NCBI GenBank assembly: GCA_002748425.1
Contig: PDSJ01000014.1
Location: forward strand, 1 to 64,000
Direction of reading: 5' to 3'
Origin: a candidate division KSB3 bacterium
Lineage (GTDB): Bacteria > Moduliflexota > Moduliflexia > Moduliflexales > Moduliflexaceae
DNA length: 64,000 nt
Below the pieces are notes generated by a model, which was given only the letters and a program-made list of their open reading frames with translations, had not been told where the DNA came from and searched no databases. Made by a program: the position numbers and the translations under genes. Of the stretch, positions 54,670 through 63,252 are shown one piece after another (the stretch's first letter is position 1; each line of letters starts with the position of its first letter).

Positions 54670-55722
54670 ATGGATATTCAACAAAAAATAGGATATGACT
54701 TTATCGGAAATCGTAAGATTACCTTTGTGATTTCTCTGGTGATTATTGTCCTCGGGGTCGGCTCGATCCTGATTAATGGAGGACTGAATTTTGGGATTGA
54801 ATTTGTGGGCGGAACGCTGGTGGAAGTACGTTTTACTGAAATCCCCGAAGTAAATGATGTCCGTGATGCTATCGATGATGCCGGGTTTAAAGAGGCGGTG
54901 ATTCAGCGGCTTGGCAACGGAGAAGTCGTTATGATTCGCGTGCAGCAGGAATCTGAGAGCGCTTCGGCTGTTGGCGAGGATGAAGGCGGCCAGATTACTA
55001 AAGCGCTGGAAGCGGTTTTTGGGGCAAACAGCTTTGTGATTAACCGAGTCTGGCAAGTCGGCCCGCAGGTAGGCAGCGAGCTTCGCCGCAGCGCACAACT
55101 GGCTTTGCTGTTTGCGATCGTTGGTTTAGTGCTCTACATTTCCTGGCGTTTCGAGTCGAAGTTCGCTCTTCCGGTCGCAATTATTGCGGTGATTACGATC
55201 GGATTGTCTTCGTGGAATGTCGCGATTTCGCTGATTATCATGCTGGCACTGATCGCAGTGTCAGTGGCTTGCATCGTCTTTGATTATCATTTCGCCTTTG
55301 CGGCAATTATCGCTCTGATTCATGACGTAACGATTACTGTGGGCGTATTTTCGCTGACCGATCGTGAAATAACTCTGCCGGTAGTGGCCGCGTTATTGGC
55401 AATTATCGGCTATTCTCTCAATGATACGATCGTGATCTTCGACCGTATCCGCGAGAATATCCGTCTCATGGGCCGGAAATTACCGGAGCAGGTTCTGAAT
55501 GTCAGTATCCGTCAGACCTTGAGTCGGACGATTCTGACGTCTTTGACGACCTTAATCGTGGTGCTCGTTTTGCTCTTTGCCGGTGGACATGTGATCAATA
55601 GTTTTGCCTTTGCGCTGTTTATCGGTGTTCTCACGGGAACATATTCGTCGATTTTCATAGCGACTCCGCTCTTGTTCGAATGGAACAACCGTTCCAAAGG
55701 AGGGATATTCAGAAAAGTCTAG
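54670..55722 (+). CDS. secF: Protein translocase subunit SecF with a hydrophobic insertion
   Basis: 350 residues from ATG 54670, longer than the usual ~300-320. GLNFGIEFVGGTLVEVRF, VWQVGPQVGSELR and GYSLNDTIVIFDRIREN are the family motifs. Between YISWRFE (residues 156-162) and YHFAFAAIIALIHDVTITVG (206-225) there are about 43 additional, strongly hydrophobic residues, where SecF usually reads F-R-F-E directly into FA-A-IIALIHD. The insert looks like one or two extra TM segments and begins like a partial duplication (ESKFALPVAIIAVI versus YHFAFAAIIALI). It ends the operon before a terminator. Confidence 0.93.
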   Translation: MDIQQKIGYDFIGNRKITFVISLVIIVLGVGSILINGGLNFGIEFVGGTLVEVRFTEIPEVNDVRDAIDDAGFKEAVIQRLGNGEVVMIRVQQESESASAVGEDEGGQITKALEAVFGANSFVINRVWQVGPQVGSELRRSAQLALLFAIVGLVLYISWRFESKFALPVAIIAVITIGLSSWNVAISLIIMLALIAVSVACIVFDYHFAFAAIIALIHDVTITVGVFSLTDREITLPVVAALLAIIGYSLNDTIVIFDRIRENIRLMGRKLPEQVLNVSIRQTLSRTILTSLTTLIVVLVLLFAGGHVINSFAFALFIGVLTGTYSSIFIATPLLFEWNNRSKGGIFRKV

Positions 55723-55802
55723 GACGCCTGTGTCTCTGGGTGAAGTGTTGAGCAAGGAGGAAGAAGCCTGTCAAAGGCCCTCGGAACGCTGATGATCATT
55801 TT

Positions 55803-55850
55803 CAGGGATTCCAGATAAGCAGGGAGAGATTTGCCTATCTTGAATCCCTG
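55803..55850 (+). terminator. Terminator of the tgt-yajC-secDF operon
   Basis: CAGGGATTC (55803-55811) pairs with GAATCCCTG (55842-55850), and the stem extends through AGATA/TATCT and AGC/GCC. TCTTTCTTCT follows. It lies 80 bp after secF. Confidence 0.7.
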
Positions 55851-55865
55851 TCTTTCTTCTGATAT

Positions 55866-56306
55866 ATGCTGAGAAAGTCCTTTGAAGCGAAACGAGTGCA
55901 GGAGAGCTTTGCCGCTGTCAGTGACTGCGAAGCAGGCAACAAGTCATGCCGGAGTGTCTGGAAAATTTCGTAAAAAACGCATCAGAGGAGGATGTGCAGC
56001 TTAAAAGCCATCAGGAGGCACTGGAGGAAAATCCCGGGACAAGAGGGCAGGACCGTCTGCAACTTGCCACACTTTGGGAAGGAGACTTTTTGGGGAACAA
56101 GCGCTGATCGCTCAAGGTCCCTGTTCAGCGACGATTCTCGCCTTCAGCGACATAGAATGTTGAAATTTACGAACTACGACCTTGCACGTATTGTCAAACA
56201 GTATCAGTATATCGGGACCTTGCTGGCGCCCTATTACCCACATCGTATTTCCGACACCCTGGGCTCATTGAAATCGATCTGGTGGCTGGAGTTGGTGCAG
56301 CGATGA
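55866..56306 (+). pseudogene. Frameshifted cyclic-nucleotide-binding (CNB/Crp-like) domain gene
   Basis: Pieces of one CNB domain lie in successive frames. A frame from ~55946 gives EEDVQLKS... and RLQLATLWEGD. From ~56085 another frame gives LFGEQALIAQGPCSATILAFSDIEC then TGA; G-x-F-F-G-E-x-A-L...R/C-S-A-T is the CNB phosphate-binding cassette, although its Arg position is Cys here. From ATG 56158 a third frame gives LKFTNYDLARIVKQYQYI...TLGSLKSIWWLE and stop at 56306. Indels fall near T5G4 (56087-56094) and TGTTGAAATTT (56158-56168). The beginning upstream of 55946 is unclear. The final stop overlaps the next gene's start (ATGA), so the piece was once translationally coupled to it. Confidence 0.6.
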
Positions 56307-57610
56307 GATATGATTCCGAACCTCAGCTTGTCAGGAGACTTCTCGAAGATGCCGATGGACTTCAGAGGACGCTCAATAGCCTTCTGACAAAAGATCGTGT
56401 TCTTTCAGGCGACTTTGAAGCCCCGATGCCTCAGGTTGAATCGCTGCTCAATACGCTTGACCATTTCAGTCAGCTCCATACTCTGAATCCCCAATTTTCC
56501 CTGAGTCCGTTCAGCGCTCGTCATATTGAGAAAAAACTCTCTTTTCTGAAAGAGACGATTTCAAAACTGCTGCTCCGAAAAGAGTTCCCTTCGCTCGAAG
56601 CCCGGGTCAGGTGGAGCATTCAACGGTTCGTCCATCCCGAAACAGCAGACAAGGACGACGAGCAAACGCTGATTCTCCTTTACAGACGGATTGTCCAGGT
56701 CCTGGACAGTTACTACGCCAAGAATGTGCGGGATAGTCGGACTGTTACGCTTCTTAACGAATTTGCTGGGTGGATGGAACATATCGAAACTCAGGGGCAT
56801 CATGACGTTCATGGCGTGATGATATTTGCTGAGAAGGTTGCACGGGATAGTGCCGTGATCCAGCACCGGGCCGAGGTCGTACGCGATCTCTGTCTGTTTC
56901 TTCGCGAACGCTCGACGCTTCTGACGGTAGAGCGAGATCTGGATGACGACCGCGAACTTGCCGCTCGGATCGCTGTTGAGTTAAGCCAGGTGTACTCCGA
57001 GTATCTTTTGCAGCTCTATGAAGCTCTTTTGGAAGATAGTGAAATTATTGCCATTTCCAATCAGAATTACCATGCCTTTGAATGTTACTGTCAAGAGCAT
57101 GATATTGACTTTTATGACGAATATTGTGACGCTCTGAAGGAGCATTTCAGAGAATACGTTGATACTATTTCTGGGGATATTTCTTTATTGCTGGGCCTGG
57201 TGCGGACTGCAAATGTGATTGTCGGCGCAGAAGCGGTCTATCGCCGATATCGTGATTTGGAGTTTCCTGAAGAAGTGATCGGGCAGAACCTTTCCCGGGA
57301 TATCCGTCTTCTTGATACTGCGATCTATAAAGTCGGCTTCATTTTTGAAGACGTTTCCGACCTTTATAATGCCTGCGCACAAAAGCTCAGACGCTTCAAA
57401 GCTGACATCATCAGGCCGGCTATCGCCTTGTATGGCGAGTATATGCGCTCCTCAAAAGATTTTTTTCACCAGCTTTCCACAAAGCAAACCGACTGGATCC
57501 CGATCCTGGACAGTGCGTTGGCGTGTCTCGAACAGAATGACGATTTTTACGAAAAATGCTATCAGCTCAAGATGAAGATCGATGCATTCGTGGCCGGGCA
57601 TTCCAGGTGA
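56303..57610 (+). CDS. Large helical hypothetical protein coupled to a CNB gene
   Basis: 435 residues, no recognised family. ATG 56303 overlaps the stop of the frameshifted CNB gene in an ATGA arrangement; a 7-codon longer start exists. The protein is predicted almost entirely alpha-helical, acidic and soluble, with no signal or TM segment. It has repeated aromatic/acidic patches (YHAFECYCQEHDIDFYDEYCDALKEHF at ~residues 255-281) and a helical end FYEKCYQLKMKIDAFVAGH. Genomic coupling suggests it works with a cyclic-nucleotide sensor; the next gene, 8 bp on, is a sugar-phosphate nucleotidyltransferase. Confidence 0.7.
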   Translation: MRYDSEPQLVRRLLEDADGLQRTLNSLLTKDRVLSGDFEAPMPQVESLLNTLDHFSQLHTLNPQFSLSPFSARHIEKKLSFLKETISKLLLRKEFPSLEARVRWSIQRFVHPETADKDDEQTLILLYRRIVQVLDSYYAKNVRDSRTVTLLNEFAGWMEHIETQGHHDVHGVMIFAEKVARDSAVIQHRAEVVRDLCLFLRERSTLLTVERDLDDDRELAARIAVELSQVYSEYLLQLYEALLEDSEIIAISNQNYHAFECYCQEHDIDFYDEYCDALKEHFREYVDTISGDISLLLGLVRTANVIVGAEAVYRRYRDLEFPEEVIGQNLSRDIRLLDTAIYKVGFIFEDVSDLYNACAQKLRRFKADIIRPAIALYGEYMRSSKDFFHQLSTKQTDWIPILDSALACLEQNDDFYEKCYQLKMKIDAFVAGHSR

Positions 57611-57617
57611 GTGCAAG

Positions 57618-58391
57618 ATGAAAGCAATGATTTTTGCTGCCGGGCTGGGAACTCGTTTGAGGCCCCTGACCGACACATGCCCCAAAGCCCTGCTGACCAT
57701 CGAGGGAAGGCCGCTGTTGGAAATCGTGATTCATCGCTTAAAGCACTATGGTTTTCGGGAACTGGTGATAAATGTCCACCATCTGGCTGAACAAATTCTC
57801 GAATTTTTGGCGGCCAGAAAGAACTTCGGGCTGGATATCCAGATTTCCGACGAAACAGCGCTTTTGCTCGATACCGGCGGAGCGCTCAAGGCGGCGGCGG
57901 CTTTGCTTAATGACGGCCGTCCCTTTCTCGTGCATAATGTCGATATTTTATCGGAGATCGACGTAAAGGATTTCTATGAATGGCACTGCCGTCGCCCGTA
58001 TGTATTGGCGAGCCTGGCAGTCAGTCGCAGGCCCTCTACACGCTGTCTGCTCTTTGATCGCGAACAGCGTTTGTGCGGCTGGCGTCATCGGAAGAGCAAA
58101 GAGACCATTTGGGCGAAAACATGCCCGGAGGACGTGCAGGAGCTTGCCTTCAGCGGTGTGCATGTGATCGATCCGAAGATTTTTTCTTACCTGCCTGAGA
58201 AGAAGGTGTTCTCGATCATTGATGTCTATCTCCAGGCCGCCGGCAGTGAAGCGATCGTCGCCTATCCCCATGAGCATCGCCTTTGGCTGGATGTCGGTAA
58301 AACGACACAGTTGAAACGAGCCCGAGAGATCCTCATGGAGATCGAAGCGAGGCAGGGAAAGTGTACACCGGGAGAAAGAAGAAGACTGTGA
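57618..58391 (+). CDS. Sugar-phosphate nucleotidyltransferase
   Basis: 257 residues of the NTP_transferase family (mannose-1-P guanylyl/MurNAc-1-P uridylyl/glucose-1-P-type). From ATG 57618 it starts MKAMIFAAGLGTRLRPLTDTCPKALLTIEGRPLLE, the complete nucleotide-binding signature with catalytic Lys. VHHLAEQILEFLA, ETALLLDTGGALKAA and LVHNVDILSEID (metal-binding Asp) match the MurU/RmlA-like short members, and HRLWLDVGKTTQL closes the core. It has no left-handed beta-helix domain. Sugar and nucleotide cannot be told from motifs. It forms a three-gene operon with the helical protein. Confidence 0.87.
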   Translation: MKAMIFAAGLGTRLRPLTDTCPKALLTIEGRPLLEIVIHRLKHYGFRELVINVHHLAEQILEFLAARKNFGLDIQISDETALLLDTGGALKAAAALLNDGRPFLVHNVDILSEIDVKDFYEWHCRRPYVLASLAVSRRPSTRCLLFDREQRLCGWRHRKSKETIWAKTCPEDVQELAFSGVHVIDPKIFSYLPEKKVFSIIDVYLQAAGSEAIVAYPHEHRLWLDVGKTTQLKRAREILMEIEARQGKCTPGERRRL

Positions 58392-58460
58392 CTTGACGTC
58401 ATTGTGCGTGCTGTGAACGATCTACGCCCCTATCCCCCGCTTTTGCTCTACGTTAGGCAA

Positions 58461-59357
58461 TTATTTCTCTACAATCCAGCCAACCGCTCCTTTGATATAA
58501 TATTTCTGCAGAAACATGAAGAGCAGGAAGGGCACGGCGGTCACAAGCACAGAGGCAGCAGAAAGGTGGCCCCAGTTAGCCACGAACTGTCCTCTTAACA
58601 TCGGGATCACCTGCACTGAGACATATTTCTCCGGCGAATAGATAAAAATCAGCGGCAGGAAAAAATCGACCCAGCACCAGACAAACTGGAGCGTAAAAAC
58701 AGAGAGCAAGGCTGGAATCGATTGCGGCAGGACAATCTTTGTGACGATTTGAAGTGACGATGCCCCATCGATTTTGGCGGATTCTTCGATTGCAATCGGT
58801 TGTGCGTTGACAAAATTCATCATAAAGAATACGATCCAGGGAATGGCGGTTGCCGTATCCAGGATAATCACGCTCGTGAATGAGTCCAGTAAATTCAAGG
58901 AATTCATGATCCTGAAAATTGGCACGGAAATCATCTGAAGCGGAATCGCCATCAGAGAAAGGAGGATCACGATAAGCGTTTTTTTAAACGGCACCTTGTG
59001 GCGGGCAAAAGCATAGCCAGCAAATCCACCGATGACGATCGGAACGATCGTTCCCAGCAGGGAGATATAGAAGGAATTGATTAAGGGGCGGACCAAAGGA
59101 ATGGTTGTTCTGAAGAGCACTTCAATATAATTTTCAAAGCTCGGGTTGAATTCGTCAAATACCCACCAGCCATGCACAATCTCGGTCTCTGGACGGATTG
59201 ACACCATGAGAATTCCGACAAAGGGCAGTGCCCAGAGGATTCCGAGCATCCAGGAAAAAATATGACGGAGTATTTTCTGCATATCGTGTCGATTCTTATC
59301 AAGAGGTTCTGGCTCTTCCACAGCTTTGATGAGCCGATTTTCTTTACAGCTCCGCAC
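58461..59357 (-). CDS. Carbohydrate ABC transporter permease (MalG type)
   Basis: 298-residue, six-TM permease. The EAA loop IEESAKIDGASSLQIVTKIVLPQSIPAL (~residues 197-224) is the MalG-type coupling motif contacting the ATPase. The end KYYIKGAVGWIVEK resembles the family's ...KGLTAGAVKG tail. Frame opens at GTG 59357; an ATG at 59282 (MQKILRHIFSWMLGILW) begins where family similarity starts and may be the true start. It is last in a three-gene set with a MalF-type permease and a binding protein. No ATPase is present in the window, so a shared ATPase is probable. Confidence 0.88.
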   Translation of the reverse strand: MRSCKENRLIKAVEEPEPLDKNRHDMQKILRHIFSWMLGILWALPFVGILMVSIRPETEIVHGWWVFDEFNPSFENYIEVLFRTTIPLVRPLINSFYISLLGTIVPIVIGGFAGYAFARHKVPFKKTLIVILLSLMAIPLQMISVPIFRIMNSLNLLDSFTSVIILDTATAIPWIVFFMMNFVNAQPIAIEESAKIDGASSLQIVTKIVLPQSIPALLSVFTLQFVWCWVDFFLPLIFIYSPEKYVSVQVIPMLRGQFVANWGHLSAASVLVTAVPFLLFMFLQKYYIKGAVGWIVEK

Positions 59358-59416
59358 TCTCTTTCGCGGCGATATTGCGATGAGACCGGAACGCGGCGAA
59401 ACGGAGAGAACATTGC

Positions 59417-60286
59417 TTACGATTTCATCGAAGAACGCACCATGAAGATAATCGGAACGCTTGTCAGCATGGTCAGTAGTGTGGCGATCGCCGTACCTTT
59501 GCCATACTCAAAATAGCGAAACGCCGTCATATACATCTCAAGCGCCATGACACTCGTTGCCCTTCCAGGTCCCCCAAGCGTTGACGAGTAAACAATATCG
59601 AAGAGCTTGCTTTCCCAGATCACCGTCATAATGATAATAATTCCTGTGGCAGGTTTCAGGAGAGGAAAGGTAATATACCAGAGTTGATTCCACGATGAGG
59701 CGCCATCTAATTCCGATGCTTCATACAAAGATTTTGGAATGGTCGTCAACGCTGCCATGTACACAACAAGGCAATAGCCAGTCCACAACCAGACCGATGT
59801 CAGAATCAGCGCCAGCAGCGCTGTTTCCGGATGAGCGATCCAGTTTATGTCCAGGCCTTGAATGCCGATAAATCGAAAAAAGCGGCTGACCATACCGGCA
59901 TGTTGAGAAAACAGAAAACGCACGAGAATTCCGCCGACGATCATCGGCACGACCATGCCCATAAAAATCACCGTACGCACAATGGTCGCCCCCTTGATGC
60001 CTTTGAGCAGGAGGGCAAAAAACAAGCCCAGAAACACGGTCAGCGGGAGATGAATGGCGATCCAGATGAAGTTATGAATAAGGGCGCCCAGCGGAGGCCA
60101 TTTGGGGAAGCCGGAAAGCGAGATCGTATGTGAATCGGTGAAAACGTCGATATAATTTTGTAAGCCGATAAATTTTCCGTCATCAGAAAGAACGCTCAAA
60201 TACACGCTCTGAAAGATCGGGATCACTAAAAAGATCAGCACAATTATCAAGGCGGGAGAGATAAAAAGCAGCGTATCTTTTCTCAT
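59417..60286 (-). CDS. Carbohydrate ABC transporter permease (MalF type)
   Basis: 289 residues from ATG 60286; a GTG at 60310 is the alternative. TM1 TLLFISPALIIVLIFLVIPIFQSVYLS is the typical sugar permease start. The EAA loop reads LYEASELDGASSWNQLWYITFPLLKPAT (~residues 189-216). The periplasmic loop holds FIGLQNYIDVF. It lies between the binding-protein and MalG-type genes; an RNA hairpin separates it from the binding-protein gene. Confidence 0.9.
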   Translation of the reverse strand: MRKDTLLFISPALIIVLIFLVIPIFQSVYLSVLSDDGKFIGLQNYIDVFTDSHTISLSGFPKWPPLGALIHNFIWIAIHLPLTVFLGLFFALLLKGIKGATIVRTVIFMGMVVPMIVGGILVRFLFSQHAGMVSRFFRFIGIQGLDINWIAHPETALLALILTSVWLWTGYCLVVYMAALTTIPKSLYEASELDGASSWNQLWYITFPLLKPATGIIIIMTVIWESKLFDIVYSSTLGGPGRATSVMALEMYMTAFRYFEYGKGTAIATLLTMLTSVPIIFMVRSSMKS

Positions 60287-60337
60287 GAGTTCGTCACGAA
60301 ATACTATCACGAATTGTCAACAATCACGTTTTCAGCG

Positions 60338-60401
60338 ACAGGAACCGTTTCAATGGTTTCAGGGGACCATAACGTTACAACCATTGAAACGCTATTCCTG
60401 T
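60338..60401 (-). other. Long intercistronic hairpin after the sugar-binding protein gene
   Basis: Arms at 60338-60357 and 60380-60401 pair over about 19 bp (GTTTCAATGGT/ACCATTGAAAC and ACAGGAA/TTCCTGT with a 2-3 base bulge). No T-run follows on the minus strand, so an mRNA-stabilising or processing element is more likely than a terminator. Confidence 0.65.
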
Positions 60402-60412
60402 GAACACACAGC

Positions 60413-61645
60413 CTAGTTCTTTGCCAAAGTTTCTTCACTGGCTCGTTGTAGTTCAGCCAGAACTGCATCGAGGGTTTCTTCCGTGGGAGAGGCCCAGAGA
60501 AGTCCTAACTGATCCCAGATCGTTGCCTGAAATTTTCCGCCGATCGTGTCGTCCATATCCGGAAGAACGGTTTTTCCTTCAATCGCCTGGAAGACTTCGC
60601 GCTCGGGAGCCGGGTAGTCTGAAGCTGGCACTTTTGCATAGGTCGAGACGCGGCCACCGGATCTGATCTGAATCGCTTGTCCTTCGGTTGCCAGGAATGA
60701 CAGGAGCCGTTTCGCTTCCTCCGGGTGTTTCGTGTATTGGGGGACAAACCAGTAGTCGTGCCAGAACACGACGCCTTCCTGGCCTGGAAGCAGGAAGATG
60801 CCACGATCTTCGGCGGGGGATACGCTCATCGAATCCGTACTGTCGCCGATATAGATGGCATGATCGCCTGCCCACATGGCATTCAGAACAGCCTCAAATT
60901 CATCTGGCTCTCCAAAGTAGTCGTTTTGCAGTAAGGGCAACAGTTTGTCCCGCAGGACTGCTTTAACTTCGGGACTCTGCCATGAAATCGTACCGTTGGT
61001 TAAGCCTTTATGCATGTCTGTCCCGCCAAACGCGACGATCCAGTTTTCGACAATGCTGGTAAAAGGCCATCCGACTCCGCCCCCGCTGCCGAGCGGACTC
61101 TTAATCCCGGGAATTGTTTTAATCTTATCCAGCAGAGCGATAAATTCATCCCAGTCTTTGACATCTTTGGGAGCAGTGAGATTGTTCTTCTGAAAAAATG
61201 ATTTACGATACTCCGGCGTGGTAACTCCTCCCAGGCTGGATGCTGCGTAGATTTTGTCGTCGAATTTAACTCGCTCGATCGCTCCCGGCAGAAAATCGCT
61301 GGGGTCGATTACATCAGTCAGATCCATCACATGCCCTTTTTTCGCCTGTTCGATAATATACCACTGCCAGGGCGTATCAACGACATCAACCGGGGTTTTT
61401 TTGACGGCAAACTGGTTTGCCAGAATCGTCGATGTGTCTTCAGGCTTTCCCGATCGGTATTCGAGCTTGATATGGGGATTCCGTTTCTCAAACTCCTCCA
61501 TGACCGGCTTAAATCCTTCGAGCTCCTCAGCAGCCCAGGGGGCCATGATGACCAGAGTGATTTGCTCTGCTTCAGTGTCGTGAACTCCTGGAAACACACA
61601 CAAGACAAGAGCCGTCAATAACATACCTGCAACAGCTGTTTTCAT
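60413..61645 (-). CDS. Sugar ABC transporter substrate-binding protein (family 1)
   Basis: 410-residue periplasmic binding protein with signal peptide MKTAVAGMLLTALVLCVFPGVHDTEA. ITLVIMAPWAAEELEGFKPVMEEFEKRNPHIKLEYR is the SBP_bac_1 N-lobe start. WPFTSIVENWIVAFGGTD, AVLNAMWAGDHAIYIGDST and GVVFWHDYWFVPQYTKHPEEAKRLLSFLA match family hinge and C-lobe patterns. AGGAGG lies nine bases before ATG 61645. With the regulator and GH4 gene on its other side it suggests uptake of an alpha-glucoside or galacturonide-like oligosaccharide. Confidence 0.92.
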   Translation of the reverse strand: MKTAVAGMLLTALVLCVFPGVHDTEAEQITLVIMAPWAAEELEGFKPVMEEFEKRNPHIKLEYRSGKPEDTSTILANQFAVKKTPVDVVDTPWQWYIIEQAKKGHVMDLTDVIDPSDFLPGAIERVKFDDKIYAASSLGGVTTPEYRKSFFQKNNLTAPKDVKDWDEFIALLDKIKTIPGIKSPLGSGGGVGWPFTSIVENWIVAFGGTDMHKGLTNGTISWQSPEVKAVLRDKLLPLLQNDYFGEPDEFEAVLNAMWAGDHAIYIGDSTDSMSVSPAEDRGIFLLPGQEGVVFWHDYWFVPQYTKHPEEAKRLLSFLATEGQAIQIRSGGRVSTYAKVPASDYPAPEREVFQAIEGKTVLPDMDDTIGGKFQATIWDQLGLLWASPTEETLDAVLAELQRASEETLAKN

Positions 61646-62020
61646 TGCACTTCCTCCTTTTTTTGAGAAACGTCATTAATTGTGTTAAGATGCACGAGTC
61701 TGCCGCCGGGCATGCAGAGGCAGGGAAACCCTGTGACGTACAGCATCGATTTGTGTGACGCTGGGCCGTCTTCCCTGAACCGGCAGTTCAAGATGCCGAG
61801 AAAATTTTTGAGCGATACTGACATACCATATTTCTTTTCTGAGCATATTCAAAATGAAGCACAGTGTTCTTCCTGTCAATATTTTTTGTGATTTTTTCTT
61901 GTGAATTCTCATATGATAACGTATTTTTTTGTTGACAGAGCTCTTAGAGCTCTGTCAGAAATACAGATGGTATCCATTTTCGGGCATACCATAAATTTTC
62001 ACCTTGTAATAGAGTCTATC
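61646..62020. promoter_or_regulatory. Palindrome-rich divergent control region
   Basis: Holds a perfect 25-bp dyad, TGACAGAGCTC (61933-61943)/GAGCTCTGTCA (61947-61957), overlapping a TTGACA at 61932-61937. A second dyad, ATGGTAT (61967-61973)/ATACCAT (61986-61992), lies 12 bp apart. On the minus strand TTGACA (61879-61874) may drive the sugar ABC operon, although its -10 is weak. The two dyads are candidate sites of the regulator encoded next. Confidence 0.6.
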
Positions 62021-63118
62021 GTGTCCAGCCCTAAATACCATCAGGTGAAAGAATTCATCCGCTCGAATATCCAACAAGGCGTTTGGGCGTATGGGGAAAA
62101 GATTCCGTCTCAGGCCGAACTTGAGAAACACTGCAATGTCAGCCGGATCACGGTCAAGAGGGCGATTGCCGATCTGCTCGCCCAAAGCATCCTCGAACAT
62201 CTCCCTGGCAGAAAGGGGCTATTTGTCAAAAATTCCTGTCCATATCCGAAAGTTCAGACACGTCTCATTGCTGTGGCGATCGATGATGTCCGCGACACGT
62301 TTGGGGCTGAAATGCTTCGAGGCATTGAAGATTTTCTCTGGGAAAAACAGTTTCATACCCTTCTCTGCAACAGCGATCGTGATTTTAAAAAGGTCGAGCA
62401 CTACTTTGAATCACTGGCGCAGCAGCACGTGGCCGGAGTGATCTTTTCTCCGGTTATTGACGAGGGATATGTTGATAATAATATCAAAATCCTGCGCCTC
62501 CTCGATCGCTATCGTCTGCCCTTTGTCCTGATTGATCGCTACATTCCGGAATACCTCACACATTACGTTGTAACGAGTCATCGCGAAAGCTCAAAGCGGC
62601 TTACCATGCAGCTTTTACGAAACGGACATCGAAGAATTCTGCTGGCAAAAGGCTTGGCATGCAGCAGTATGAACGACAGAGTCGCAGGCTATCTGGATGC
62701 TCATCGCGAATTCGGTCTCAAGGCCGACGAACGATTAATTGTCGCTGTGAATGATAATCTGCTCTGGCCGCATGCTGAGCCGGATGAAATCGAGCGGGTA
62801 AAAATGCGCATACTGGCAGCAGGAGCGTTTACTGTATTTCAGGCCCTCAATTGCAGAATCCTTCGCGCCGGGATCGATGTACTGCTGGATCTGGGCGTTG
62901 CCGTCGGGGAGCAGGTGCAGTTGGCCTTACATGATGATACATCCAGGCTCTATCCTCCCTATACAGATAACATGCTGCATGTTGTCCAGCCGTCATACCA
63001 GATGGGGTGGGAGGCCGCAAAGGTGCTTTTTGAAGATATTCAGCAGCCAAAACAAAAGACCGTGCATGTTGTCTTGCATTCTGAATTAAGATTTCCGATT
63101 GTCTCACAAGAGAGTTGA
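62021..63118 (+). CDS. GntR-LacI hybrid (AraR-type) transcriptional regulator
   Basis: 365 residues from GTG 62021. An N-terminal GntR winged helix (YHQVKEFIRSNIQQGVWAYGEKIPSQAELEKHCNVSRITVKRAIADL, ~residues 4-50) is fused to a periplasmic-binding-type sensor domain. That domain reads RLIAVAIDDVRDTFGAEMLRGIEDFL, VAGVIFSPVIDEGY, FVLIDRYIP and ESSKRLTMQLLRNGHRRILL, as in AraR. The frame is open to 61901, but starts upstream would place both operator-like dyads inside the gene; ATG 61967 is the alternative. It is divergent from the sugar ABC operon, which it likely controls, and probably itself. Confidence 0.87.
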   Translation: MSSPKYHQVKEFIRSNIQQGVWAYGEKIPSQAELEKHCNVSRITVKRAIADLLAQSILEHLPGRKGLFVKNSCPYPKVQTRLIAVAIDDVRDTFGAEMLRGIEDFLWEKQFHTLLCNSDRDFKKVEHYFESLAQQHVAGVIFSPVIDEGYVDNNIKILRLLDRYRLPFVLIDRYIPEYLTHYVVTSHRESSKRLTMQLLRNGHRRILLAKGLACSSMNDRVAGYLDAHREFGLKADERLIVAVNDNLLWPHAEPDEIERVKMRILAAGAFTVFQALNCRILRAGIDVLLDLGVAVGEQVQLALHDDTSRLYPPYTDNMLHVVQPSYQMGWEAAKVLFEDIQQPKQKTVHVVLHSELRFPIVSQES

Positions 63119-63252
63119 GAGTTCTTGTCTCCTGAGGAGCCAAGGCCTTCTTAATCTCTTCCCAATGACTGTAAGGAGCCGGGAATGTGATGCAGTAGTC
63201 CCTGCTGTTCTGCTGCGGCGTGCACATCCCGAAATGCTCCTGACACATAGTA

